A DNA stretch of 64,000 nucleotides from Parelaphostrongylus tenuis (GCA_019055375.1 JAHQIW010004658.1:1-64000); one strand, 5' to 3'. Shown: positions 46,620 to 57,659, numbered from the stretch's first letter. The notes: generated by a model from the sequence alone, not told the origin. Translations and numbers: made by a program.

Positions 46620-47640
46620 TTTTGAAGAATGAGTGTTGCTTGTTTCTAAGAGATTTAGTAGCGATGGTCTGAATCGCGGAAAATCTGAGTGTACTTTATT
46701 TTGAAAAATGTCATTATAATCACGCTGTAGCAGCAAAAAAAATTATGCTCCTCATTCAGATATTTATCGCTGGGTAAAGTTTTTCTCTAAGCTTTCAATA
46801 ATCCTTTGATAGAAAAGATCCGGAAAATTTCAATAAAGTATTTGATTTTTTGCGAAAAAACTTTTATCACGTTGTCACAGCCATAAGAAATTGAACTTCG
46901 CAAATTTGGATCATTTTCGTTGTCCTCATATTTTTTCGATTCTTTGAGAAAAATGAGCTGGTTTAACTTCTCTAAAATCGTCGGCAGTTATCTAATACCA
47001 CAAATCTCATATATTTTTAACGGTACGTTTTTTTTGAAAATAACCTCAGTAAAGCGTTGTAACAGCAAAAATGATATTATGTTTATCATTGAGCCATTTC
47101 TCACTAAACTAACCCCTTCCTCAGATTTTCAGCACCATTCGATGGCTTAACTCTCCACAATTCCAAAAATGTACCTGGTCATCAGAAAGAACCTTTTAGT
47201 GCGCTGTAACAGCCAAAAGAAGGCGAAATTTCGCGCAGCGCGACATTGGCACCAAACCACCGCGCTTTGGCAATGTTTTAGTGTGATTTCGGAAAATGTC
47301 ACTAAGCCAGTGCGCCTTTTTGCGGCGCCAAATTTGCGAAACTCAATTCCTCTTTGATTGTTACAGCGCACTAAGAAATCTTTTCAAAAAACGTCATCGA
47401 AGATGGCAAGATTTATGCTATCGAGTATTCGTTCAAATTTTGTAGAGAAAACTTTCTCCAGCGTGAATTGTTTGAGTAGGGAGCACACTTTTATTTTTGC
47501 TGTGACAGGACAGCAAAGAGACCATTTCAAATATGAAGTACATTCCAAAATTGCATGATATTATCAGGCTATCGAGTGATTGCTAAAAATTTGGAAGCAA
47601 CCAAAAGTAGGTTTTTTTCGACAACTGGAGTAGGGCATGA
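46620..47640 (+). repeat. Array of diverged ~150-bp satellite units, srx B intron 4
   Basis: Counterpart of the 25.4-26.4 kb array, with cores such as GCGTTGTAACAGC, GATTGTTACAGCGCA and GCTGTGACAGG. Confidence 0.6.
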
Positions 47641-47841
47641 TGAATAACGGAGGAGTACCATTTTTCCTATGCGTAGACTAGAGATGCACCATGAGACCTC
47701 GTGATCAGCAGGCTGAAAAAACCTTTGTAAGAGTGTTCGCAGATTATATCATAGCATCCTTCGTCTGGAGTTAATCTTCGTTTTGATGTAGTATGTGTCA
47801 AAAAATTTAATCTGACAAATTTCATAAATTTGTGGTTTAAG

Positions 47842-47928
47842 AGCGTGAAGTCTCATAAACCCAATGGTATCCGCACAAATGCCGCCCAACGAAGGAGGCA
47901 AAAAATGAAAATCCGCTTCTTCAAGCAG
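47842..47928 (+). CDS. srx copy B exon 5
   Basis: 87 nt ending KMKIRFFKQ before GTAAAA. The acceptor GGTTTAAG is poor, as in copy A, so the exact start is uncertain. Confidence 0.62.
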
Positions 47929-48018
47929 GTAAAACGCTCATATACACATTAGATATTCCAAGAAATCTAGTGAGAACATTTTGAACGAATTTTTTTCTTT
48001 TCATCATATTTGTTTTAG

Positions 48019-48149
48019 ACGCTGAGCCAAAACACACTGTTCATCTTCCAACATGTTAGCGCTCATTACATCCGTCCGCTTTTTGAAAATCACTGGGCTG
48101 TCTTTTTCACTGACATCTTTCTATGGGAGCTGTGTTTCGCTCTGGATGG
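48019..48149 (+). CDS. srx copy B exon 6
   Basis: 131 nt, acceptor GTTTTAG, donor GTAAGT. Open through TM6-TM7 (IFQHVSAHYIRPLF, ENHWAVFFTDIFLWELC). Confidence 0.85.
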
Positions 48150-48991
48150 GTAAGTGCTATATTAGCGTGATCTCGAACGTAATCATTCACTTAGATATGG
48201 TTGGTACTCTTTGGAAGAGTATTATGCAGAATATACAAAAGTGAATGTAGATGAAACAGCGAGTACAACTATCATTAAGTGCAATCTGATAAAACATCTC
48301 AGGCTTTTTACAAGTTTGTTGAAGGCATCTCTGGTGGTAATGAAAAGGTTCAAAATTTTTTTCAACAATCTGCGAATTTATGAGCTCGGGAGTGTTAGAG
48401 TGCCCTATTTCTTTCATCAATCGTTTGACTATATTGAGCAAAAATTTTTATCGTGTAATTCTATGAAAGGACTTCTTAATATCCATTTTCGGAGTGGTAT
48501 TTAGCATTCAGATTGCTTATAGCTGCCCAATGATTAAAAGATAAAGTTTTCAGAGTTTCGCCACCCTAAATAATTCGCCGTGTATTTGACTCTATTGCTC
48601 ATTGATAGAGATGAGAGTATGCACATCTAATTTATACAAAAGCTCGCGATGTTCCACCATAAAATCACTGCTGCTGCCATTTTAGAGAAATCTGGTACCA
48701 ATATGGTGATTCTGAGAACATAGGTTTCTGAGAGAAGAAAACATTGAAAAGCTCGGCATGCGCAGTCAAACCAACTCATGTATTTCTTCACAGCACTCCT
48801 GAACGCCTAACTCACCACGGTTTTCTGTTGATAGAAACCACTAATAAGAAGAAAGCACACCAGCTTGCAAAGGGAAAGTATTGAAGTTGTGAATGAGTTC
48901 GAAAATGGCTGATGCACCAATGGGCGTTGACAGTGCTCTTTTCCAGTCTCGGAATGTTGCAAAAAAAAACCAAATTTTCCCCGTCGAGACC

Positions 48992-49142
48992 TCATTCGTG
49001 CTTCATGATGTTTAGTAAGACTTCTAGATCAGTTGACGCTTTCTTTGGATCAAGTATTATGTACTTTGCAGCCTCATCGTTACTCTGTTCCACCTTCAGT
49101 TCTCTCATCTCGGTATGAAAACGCCGGTCACAATACATATCA
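48992..49142 (-). pseudogene. Exon-like antisense block downstream of srx B
   Basis: Minus strand reads RDMYCDRRFHTEMR, ELKVEQSNDEAAKYI and LDPKKASTDLEVLL before a TGA. The acceptor that precedes the copy A version (TTACAG) is TTACCG here. The acidic, amphipathic composition suggests a real former exon. Family unknown. Confidence 0.4.
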
Positions 49143-49499
49143 CGGTAAGTCTCCCCATCGCCTTTTCCAGCGACCGGTAAGGATAAATTACAAATTTCTT
49201 TTTCTCATCGTATTGGTGGTGATTGTTTTCAGAAGGTTCAAAACATGAAGATATTATCGAAGCGAACGGACAATGAAGCAGATATATCTCTCGAGTGGCT
49301 CATCAGTAAAGATTTGAAGACGTGAACTTGGAAATTTCTTATTTCGTTAGCATTCACTCATAAATAGCTTGACCATCGGTATAAATCGCTTGTTGCAAAT
49401 TGGTGAATTGTAGCACATAAGGATAAAGCCATTAGCATTGCTTACTTCAAAGTGATATGCAATGTTCTCAGCTCATACAAGCATTTTTGGTGGTTACTA

Positions 49500-49690
49500 A
49501 GCTATTTGACCTAGTTGTCTATTCTTTGGAAGCAGTCCGCGACGAATTCCCTAATTTGGAAGAGTGGTGATGCTTGTTGAGCCCGGAGACAAATCGAACC
49601 AGTAACTTCTAGCCTGTGTGTCGAATCATCTCTTTCCCAAGAAAGTTAAATTTGAACATCAAGGCAAATGTTTTTTGTTGTCATGATAAC
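49500..49690. other. Stretch between S-B and R-B
   Basis: No match to unit A was found by eye. Near 49,595 a minus-strand CTGGTTCGATTTGTCTCC resembles a decayed tRNA B box. No gene seen. Confidence 0.35.
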
Positions 49691-50129
49691 ATGGATGAGC
49701 CTGTTATGAGATTTGCAATGGCTACTTATATAGTGTTAAGAAGAGGTTACTGTTTCGTCTTTCCGGACTCCTCAGTAGCAGAGTGCTTCTCGGTTCAGCC
49801 GATTCCCTAGGATATACCCCTATATAGAAGAATCGACGCCGAACAAATAATCAGCGCAAGTCAAGTGACAAAAGAACATTGCAATGATCACAATCGAATG
49901 GTGCGGCTGATAGAATGAGCCATACCCTATTCTCGACCGCGTATGTAAACTCTTTGTCGCGTTTTCAATACGGTCTGTGGCTTTGTTTTTTGATTTAAGA
50001 GGTTTTGATGGCATAATTTTTTTTGCAGATGTTGGATGATAGCCTTCATTTATGGTGTGGACTCCAGCATGATTGCTATTCGTTTCTCTTCACGCTACAT
50101 CGTTCATAATATTGAGTTCTGTCGAATAT

Positions 50130-51030
50130 GGTGACGATGCGACCTCATTCCGTAATTCTAAACTCAATACCACCTGAAAGTTTAGACGGCCGGCATTGGC
50201 TGCAAACACGTCTGCTCATCGTAATAGTGGTCGTCGTACAAAGTTTAGCATTCTCTTGAAGTTCACTCCATTCCTTTTTTTTCGTCCTTCTGTCTTCTGT
50301 TCTTCTTATCAAGTAATCGGCCCATCCGTCTGGCTATCGGTTTATACATTTGAATCTCGAAGATACGATAGTCTTCGAAGATATGAGCAACGCAATCGTC
50401 TAGATGTTATGGTTACCGAACACTTATTGGAAGACATCATTCGAAAGCCTGTGGGTGACTCTCAGGTTTCTTGACGTGTTGAAGTATCGTCCCACGTCTG
50501 TGCTGTATAAAAAAGGCTGAAAAAACTGTTCAATGGAAAAGGTTAACGTGGAGTTCAGGGTTCGTTTTTGATCGGCGCTTCTTCAAAAGGCCCGAATGCT
50601 TCTCATGATGTTCCTCCTCATCAGTTTATTAACTTTTCATAATTCTTCTTCAAATAATTGTAAGTTCTCGTAGGAAGTGTCCTCAGTCAAAGAACTATCT
50701 AGTTTGATTTGCTTTGGCTTACACTACTCATATATGTATATGGTCTCTACTTTTTTTCTACGCTTTTCTTAGTTCATTGAGCATTCCTCTGTTTCGCTGA
50801 TACTTCTCGGAAGACAGCGATGTCATATGTGAGATGAAGGGTTGATTGGAATTCCATCCAAATGTGTGCCCCCCACAAACTTTCTCCAAAAGCGCAAGTG
50901 GGGTCTCCATATGTACTACTTGTTTTTGCATCGTCAATTTGACCTTTAGCCCTCTTCGATCTCTAGAAGAAGAGACAAATGGGAAATATGCTGGAGTCCG
51001 CACAATTTGTGAACACGAACCGGCCAAGTG
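50130..51030 (-). pseudogene. RTE-type reverse transcriptase relic, minus strand (R-B)
   Basis: Counterpart of 28.75-29.89 kb: same order relative to the plus-strand RTE, with a MLNELRKA run matching MLIELGKA. Frames broken. Confidence 0.55.
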
Positions 51031-52617
51031 TCAAGTCAGTCGTCATAGTCATATGGCAAAAGCTTGCATTCAAGTGGCTGTAAAATACATGAGGCAGATA
51101 GGATTTTTATTCAGATAAATAAGCTCTTCTCCAGCCCTATCCCTTCAGAAAGAACAGGCGGGCTATGCATGAGTACTCATCGCTCATCACCTAAGTATTA
51201 CAGTAAGTAAACAAGCCTCATTTCTCTGACCCCTAAAGAGCCTTTGGTACGGCAGCGTCGGGTAGGGCGAGCACGAAGAGGCTGGCAAAATTTCAGGCCC
51301 GAATTGGGCCATCAAAATCAAAGTGGAAATTAGTATGGCAATTTGTACCTATAACACACGTACACTAGAATGCAAGTCTTCTGTAAAAAATTTGTTAATA
51401 TATGCAGGAAGGCTAAGCCACGACTTTATCGGCTCGACTAGGACAAGATAACGCCACCCATTCCCGGTTTTGTCTATGACATCAGAGAACATCTGTTTTC
51501 TGGAAGCATGGTATGGTATATGTGTCGGTAGCGTTCACGTTCTCGTCAAAACGTATTTGACTACAGACATCGATTTATTTAGATAACTAACTATCAAGAT
51601 TGGACATTTGAGGTTGAAACTGTGGATCGATTGCAGATTACGCAGTATTATCCAGCTATGCTGAAGGCGCTGTTTAAACGTTCTATGTGAACTTGAAAAG
51701 GTTTTCTAAAAAACCACACACTTTCTTTAAAATCATCAAGGGATATTTTAGTGTAAACTTGAATCCAGTAAGAGGCCTGAAGATCGTCACATTGGGACCA
51801 GTGGACTAGAATATAACTATTAAGGTGTCTGGTCATCTAGGATGATTACGACGTCAAAAATGATAGTATCGTGCAGTTCTAAAAGCCTTACTCTCACCGG
51901 TGGACGTGTAAGCTTTCCATTGAAAAGTGTCATAACGTGATAAACAAAATTTCAGTAAATCGAAGGTTTTCCTGACCGATGTAGCTGTTTTTCCTCAAAT
52001 TTTACACTACTAGACTATCGCCTCCTTCGCGTGATATTCCATTTAACGCGAAAATGAGGAGAAAAAATGCTAAATTAACAACAATTTTTAGAGCTATAGT
52101 AAAGTCGTGTGTATTCAGATCACTGGTCGGCTCTGCGGAAGATTCTCTTATAAAAAACATCGAGTAAGAGCATGAGCTGCTCATCCAATGTTTTCACGTT
52201 GACGGTTTGAAAGCCGGGAGTCCTAAAGCCATCAAAAAGCGCCCACCTATTGAAGCACTTGTGCTAATATGCTAAAATGGAAATGCGCATACAGCAGGCA
52301 ACCGACGGTCCGAACGCGCAAAACGCTTCAAAGAAGCGATAAAAGGATTCTCGAAGAAAGAGGAACAACAGTTTTGGCCGCTCAATGCAAAAGGTGGAAA
52401 AAACACCTGCGACGCTAGTAGACGGCTGTGGTCCCATCAATTCTAAAGTACCTGTAGTCCCATTAGGGATATTCCATTGTACTTTTGGTAATCATCAAAA
52501 AGCTTAAACCTTTGGCTACTGCGCTAACTACTTCAAAAATTTATGTGACCATAACTCACCACTAAGTCTCACTAGTCCCCTCATTTTGCCAAAACTATTT
52601 GCTGCCACCCTATAAAA

Positions 52618-53528
52618 CGTCATGCGAACATTAGAATGGGAAGATATGGGAGTGAAAATCGACGGTCGACAATTGAACCATCTTCGCTTTGCTGACGATA
52701 TCGTTCTCATAACACCAAACATCAGTCAAGCGGAACGAATGTTGACCGATTCCGATAACGCCTGTGGAAAGAATGGTCTTCAACTAAATCTAACAAAAAC
52801 ACTGTTCATGAGGAACGGATGGGTTTCGAATGCCCCATTCACGCTCAACGAAACGACAATCTCCGAATGCTCCAGTTATGTCTATCTAGGTCGTGAAATC
52901 AACATGATGAACGACCTAGCTCTAGAGTTGAGCAGGAGGGAACGAGCGGCTTGGGGAACGTTCAACATCATCGAAGATGTGGTGAAGAGGACCAAGAAAA
53001 TCCGACTCCGTGCCCACCTTTTCGACTCGACGATTATCCCTGCCCTAACGTATGCAGCAGAAACCTGGTCTGCTACGTATGCAGGATGAAAGATCACTTG
53101 GCGTTATTGAACGCGCAGTCTAAAGGTCGATGCTAGGAGTATCCCGTATCTCGCAAATGAGAGAAAGGATCCGAAGTTCCGAGCCTACGTCTACGATCGA
53201 AGATCAAGAGACGCCGTCCTACACGCCAGCATATCGAAAATAAGGTGTGGCCGGACACGTGATGCGCTTCAATGACAACCGATGGACGAGAGCCGTTACC
53301 GACTGGATTCCTCGGGACGTCAAGCGCTCTTAAGGAAGACCACCGACCCATTGGTCCGATTTCTTCACGAAAGGTATAGAAGAAAATATGATGCTCACAA
53401 ATCTTTAGAGCGAGGAGAACCCACGGGCTACTCTTGCAAGCGATAGGGAAAAATGGAAGTGTTGCTGGTGCTCGCTCGAGTCACTTGGCGATCAACGTGA
53501 CGACAGGTGATACAGGTGATACAGGTGA
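52618..53528 (+). mobile_element. Younger, 5'-truncated RTE 3' fragment
   Basis: Best-preserved coding piece of any mobile element here. A frame of 155 codons (52,622-53,089) starts MRTLEWEDMGVKIDGRQLNH, contains the RT catalytic block LRFADDIVLI, the primer-grip region LQLNLTKTLFMRNG, SSYVYLGREINMM and a connection IPALTYAAETW. Beyond 53,089 the frame shifts but still matches the RTE C-terminus (SMLGVSRISQMRER, RWTRAVTDWIPRDVK, PLVRFLHERY, WKCCWCSLESL). It ends in a short-repeat tail, ACAGGTGAT three times, as RTE elements do. No endonuclease, so not autonomous. Confidence 0.88.
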
Positions 53529-54088
53529 TAACTCGCCACAAAGACCCTTTTTACCACGTGTACTAAAACTGCTAGTTACATGACCAAATGATTTTTTTCT
53601 AACACCCTGGCAGAACACTTGCAGCGTCCAGAAGGCAATGGAAAAACTCATCCTAGATCACTATTCGAACTTTTTCGATAGCTATATTCTCTTACAGTCA
53701 TACGAACAAAAAGGATGGTACTATTGCTCAATAGGTTCTTCCTTTCAAATTCGACCAGCTATTTTGTCGGTGAAGATTAAATCAACACTTGATACAGAAA
53801 GGACAGGACCAGAACACGTTAAGAATCTACCACCAGTTCTCATCAATACCTTGTTTCGACTCCATACTCGCTACTTGTTGAAATTTAAGCTCTCAGTTAA
53901 TGGAAAACAGGGACTGTGTAATAGTTCAGGAAAAACCTTTACGACGTTTGCAATTATGGCCTGATTAGCTTGTTGTCCATCGTCTATAAAAGAAACTCTT
54001 TACTTAAGTCATCGTAAGCAGCAATGACATACAAAACCAAGGACAGCCATACATCTTCGAAATGCAATATATCTGACAGTTATTTTTG

Positions 54089-54472
54089 AGCTAACATGCC
54101 ATGTGGTCTTTTATGGGTCACTTATAGAGCTCAATACGCACGTGTTTCGCCCAAGAGAGCCTCATCATTTGGGCAGCGCCCTTCGTTTTAGCCAATCTTC
54201 TCAGGGGCTCATTAATTCTCCTATGTAGAGTAGACAACGACAAACGATTTATTCTGTCGTCAAATGAAATAAATCACTAGATCGGAAGTGTTTTACACTC
54301 GACTGCTCATGGCTGGAATTTATGAAATATGGTACCTATAGAGGGATGTAGGGGCCCTAAGAGGATTGGCTGGGACAAAAGTTATTGCCCCGACTGATGA
54401 GGCTGCCAAGGGCGAAGCACGTGCATCGGGCTTCTATAAGTTCTCCATGGACAACCACATGACATGTCGACC
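54089..54472. mobile_element. 384-bp foldback element in R-B
   Basis: Same element and location as 32,407-32,789. Inverted arms: CATGTGGTCTTTTATGGGTC and CACGTGTTTCGCCC on the left, GGGCGAAGCACGTGCATCGG and CCACATGACATGT on the right. Confidence 0.82.
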
Positions 54473-54937
54473 CAAAAATAATCATCAGAAATATTGTATT
54501 TTGAAAATGTTCATAAAAGAGCACTCGAAACGAGAGATTCGAAATTTTGAAGTGGACTCAGTAATAAAGACTACATTCCCACGATAACAAGAATCACTGG
54601 GGCTTTTCGAACACAGAAAACCTCTCTGTTTCACTTTCATCGACTTGGCAAAAGTCTTGATTACAGTCAAAACAGAAGTAGCCAAATGCACTATCAGCTT
54701 CCCTGTCTTTACTTAGTACCGAAAGATTTTCCACTAGCTATATAAAGAGCTCGCAAATGAAACTACACTATTTTCTCAAAAAAATCGAATGATGACTCTT
54801 CTTCCTCTTTTTCTCCTTCTTCTTTCTTCTTCTTCATCTTCACTTAGGTGGTTACATTGTTCTATAACACCAGGCACACACATACAGGCAACAGCCAGGC
54901 GAAACGAATGTTAAGCGATTCCGACAACGATTGTGGA

Positions 54938-55077
54938 ACTGTGTAAAAACTTTTGCGTCAGCCGTAATTCGAACCCAGATCTCACGCATGCTAACCGTTG
55001 CACTACCGACGCATACGCTCCCGGAAAGAGTGAGATCTGGGTTGAAATCACGGGTGACGCAAAAGTTTTTGCACAGT
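54938..55077. mobile_element. 140-bp palindromic MITE with tRNA-like core
   Basis: Ends ACTGTGTAAAAACTTTTGCG and CGCAAAAGTTTTTGCACAGT are inverted copies with one mismatch, and the arms continue to CCCAGATCTCAC/GTGAGATCTGGG. On the minus strand GCGTCGG pairs with CTGACGC as a 7-bp acceptor-like stem. TAGTGCAACGG is an A box and GGTTCGAATTA a near B box, but the anticodon arm is missing. Termini next to TA (right) and AA (left) would fit Tc1/mariner-type TA targeting. Confidence 0.75.
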
Positions 55078-56096
55078 ACTCCACATATTGGGTATGCTAA
55101 TAACATCATACCACTGCAAGTGGCAGTCAAAATAGAAAGAATTATGACTGATTGTGGAACTATTGATTTACGAATACATCTTACAAGAACTATGTTCTTG
55201 AAGATCGTATTGATTTCGTAGACGAGAGTAGCTACCATGGATGTTGAGCGCTCCACAGGAAGACCACCGAGTCGATTGCCCAATTTCTTCACGAAAAGCG
55301 TAGACGAAAGATGTGCAGCTCAACAAACTGCTAGGTGAGAAGGACCCGCTGGGCTACTCTTACTCGTGATAGGGAGAAGTGCAAGTGTTGCTGATGCCCG
55401 CTTAAGTCACGCGACGATCAACGGGACGACAGGTGATACGGGAGAAACCTGTGCTTTCATATTCTGCTTCTAAGTTGCGCCATATTTGATTTATTTTTTG
55501 ATTGCAGTTCAGATTAAGACATTAGAGTTTCGTGTCTTATGACTCTCTACTCCCTAATACTGTAATAGTGCGTAAATTTTTTTCAACTACTGGGAAAAGA
55601 ACCTCAGACATCACGAGTTGTTAGAGCTCCAAACGGTTTGTCACATTGTTTCCTCGCAGTCATTTGTTAGGAAGCCACTAAATTTTTGTCGTCGACTGAG
55701 TTTACGGTTATTCTATTAGTTTCCATAAAGGTTGTCTCCATTAATCACTATGGTTAGTGTTCTAAATGTGTGAATGCGAAAATATCAAATTGGATTCGAC
55801 ATAACTTGATACTGCAAAGTACTTTAAAGAATCGACAACAACGTTTTATAAGACATAACAACGTTAACGGATTATACATATCTAATACCAGTTATACCCA
55901 TAGGATAACAAGCAATGTCGCTTTTGCAAAATAAACGTGGGTAGCTTCCTTGTAGAAAGACTGCTCCTTCATTTGTAAAAGGACAAATGACATATCCATC
56001 AGAGCTCAAAAAGGAAGCGAGTGGAAGCTTAATACAATCAGAGTAAGACGGAAGCTGTTATCCTATCAACTGTCAATAAACAAACAACCATTTTAC

Positions 56097-56258
56097 ATAT
56101 GCAATCGGCAACGGAATCACCAATCGAAAACATCAATAAAAATAACACTTTTCGATGGAATCGTCGAACGAGATTGCGTGCTGAGGTCGTAACAGATTTC
56201 TCCTGGGCTTCAACGACGTTTGTCACTGTGTGGAAGACTGTGTCATTCATGCAAGTTA
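56097..56258 (-). CDS. Second exon of unrecognised membrane-protein gene, L-C copy
   Basis: It follows the preceding exon after a TTTTCAG acceptor, with phase preserved. The translation runs ITCMNDTVFHTV, then NVVEAQEKSVTTSARN, a basic RRFHRK and a second hydrophobic segment ending GDSVADC. A GTAAAA at 56,096-56,091 could be the next donor, although the frame stays open to about 56,038. The 5'-basic, hydrophobic pattern again suggests a membrane segment. No family assigned. Confidence 0.42.
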
Positions 56259-56310
56259 CTGAAAATAAAAGAATGTTTGAGACTGAAGAGCGGAAGAGTT
56301 GAATACTTAC

Positions 56311-56491
56311 TGTGTCTTTGGGCAGCAAGGTAACTTATTGTCCTTTGCCTCTTCATCTTCCTCAAATCCATTTCTGATGCTAGTCGTTGGAATGTGACTT
56401 TGAACTCCATAAGGGGTTTACCGTTGAGGCAAAAAGTTACAATGAAATGCGAAAACATCGATAACAAACAAAACATAAAGAAGTGGAGAAC
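56311..56491 (-). CDS. Exon of unrecognised membrane-protein gene, L-C copy (undamaged)
   Basis: This 181-nt minus-strand exon is bounded by CATTCAG and GTAAGT. It is open throughout: a hydrophobic segment (FFMFCLLSMFSHFIVTFCL) is followed by a positively charged stretch around DLRKMKRQRTISYLAAQ. It joins in frame, across a 52-nt intron (56,259-56,310), to the exon at 56,097-56,258. It is the only one of three copies without a visible stop or splice-site loss. A hydrophobic segment followed by a basic stretch suggests a multi-pass membrane protein, but no family motif was recognised. Exons further 5' on this strand were not identified. Confidence 0.5.
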
Positions 56492-56699
56492 CTGAATGAT
56501 AAGAAAACATAAGTCTTTGCGGAAATTTTAAAGATTCATCGCTTAACTCACAACATGTTTCCTGCTTACCACTGGCTTCATAAGCATCTTCAGTAGCAGT
56601 CAGTTAGGTTAGACAATTAAGCGTTTCTTGCTATAATGATTACATCATAGAAAAACCATCACTATTAAACGGCATCAAAAAGATAACACTAAAAAGACT

Positions 56700-56850
56700 A
56701 CAGTGAAGTGTTGTGAAATGGAATCGAACCAGCAACCTTTTTTCCGGTGGACGGAGTGCCGAGTGCCAGAGAGGAGTTAGACAAACAGCGATTCCCACGC
56801 TGGGGGTTGTAGCTGGAGAGAAAGGTGAGGCGGATAGTCCACCCTTGCTG
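56700..56850 (-). repeat. tRNA-like (B-box) repeat, L-C
   Basis: Third copy of the element at 640-800, with the same GGTTCGATTCC B box on the minus strand and nearly identical flanks. No cloverleaf. Confidence 0.35.
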
Positions 56851-57179
56851 GTTAGGCAAGCAGAGGCTGAGTCTGCAGAAGTCAGAAAGTTAAAAAAGTT
56901 TCTAAGATGACTTTTTCAGTTATTGTGTCATATTCAAGAGTTTGCAGAAGGTGGCTAAACGTTTTATTGTGGCTAGCACTTCGTAACTGGCCCTTCTCGG
57001 AGCTCCCAGCTCCTCAAATTCTCAATCAACGAGAAAAGTTATGGGGAAAGAAGGCAGAAGAAAGATATTGCACACTATGTGAGGCGTAGAATGTTTGGAC
57101 AAGCCATTTTCATCCCATTGAAATCGAAACGACAAATCAATGATGCATAAGAGTCTCAACATCTAAGAAAATTGTGATA

Positions 57180-57285
57180 TACCTTAAGAACTTTCAACCC
57201 TTAATGACGGCTATAGAAATCAATGCACAGAGAGCAAATTGCAGGAGTTTCGTCTGTTTGACTAGGGTCTTCTTCTCCTTTTTGT
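57180..57285 (+). repeat. Short dispersed repeat, L-C
   Basis: Direct-orientation copy of the 1,125-1,230 element (GACGGCTATAGAAATCAATG). See that entry. Confidence 0.5.
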
Positions 57286-57640
57286 AAAAATTTTTGGAAT
57301 TCTGAATCACTTTGACAGAACACGATATTCCTTCAAAAATCTTCAACTATCGACTGGTTATTGATAGACGATGGCTTCATGCTAGTGTTAAAAATTCTAT
57401 CCACGTACCAATGCAAGGAATGCGCGCCGCATGTGAAATGGAAACTCAATTTAATGTTACAGCACAAGAGGAAGTTTTCGGAAAACAAAAGCACTGTTAG
57501 ATTTGTCGAAGCATATGCCATCGAATAATTACTGAATTTCTTAAGGACGAGCTTTGTTGAGCAAATAATGTTTGAGTGTGAAATACAATTTACTTTTCAG
57601 TATTACAGTATCGTACAGAGGCTTTTCAAAAAGCAAAGCA
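57270..57640 (+). repeat. Diverged satellite units, L-C
   Basis: Two units (ATGTTACAGCACAAG near 57,452 and TATTACAGTATCG near 57,601), matching the 1.17-1.66 kb array up to the breakpoint. Confidence 0.5.
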
Positions 57641-57659
57641 CATGTTTAAAATTTCGTCT

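Larger units (their letters stand above)
41865..48149 (+). pseudogene. Srx-family 7TM chemoreceptor gene, copy B (frameshifted in exon 3)
   Basis: Exons: 41,865-41,936; 42,406-42,566; 42,915-43,137; 44,990-45,162; 47,842-47,928; 48,019-48,149. Apart from exon 3 (one base short) and exon 6 (two bases shorter than the broken copy A exon), lengths match copy A, and phases agree. Exon 6 here is intact and reads through TM6 and TM7 (TLSQNTLFIFQHV ... WELCFALDG). Exon 3 is 223 nt instead of 224: a base is missing near 43,090 after RITSC, which destroys TM4. As in copy A, no C-terminal tail exon was placed. The product, if restored by correct sequence, would be a chemosensory receptor of about 300 residues. 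As read, it is a pseudogene. Confidence 0.82.
51300..55440 (+). pseudogene. RTE retrotransposon relic (R-B) with nested insertions
   Basis: Old RTE. EN start TYNTRTLE near 51,348; linker region at about 52,330 (KAIKGFSKKEEQQ-like); KLILDHYSNFFDS and GPEHVKNLPPVLINTLF at 53.64-53.86 kb, the RTE connection before the RT; RT remains FHFHRLGKSLDYSQ-like near 54,635; C-terminal piece 55,240-55,440 (RPPSRLPNFFTKSVDER). Nested inside are a better-preserved RTE 3' fragment (52,618-53,528), a foldback (54,089-54,472) and a tRNA-like palindrome (54,938-55,077). Confidence 0.72.
55445..57650. repeat. L block, copy C, truncated (segmental duplication)
   Basis: Matches the start of L-A and the area just left of L-B, including the 33.55-33.9 kb sequence that precedes L-B. 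It ends near 57,650, where it switches to sequence matching about 9,055 in the R block of unit A. The SINE, tandem pair and mariner remnant of the other L copies are therefore missing. Confidence 0.8.
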
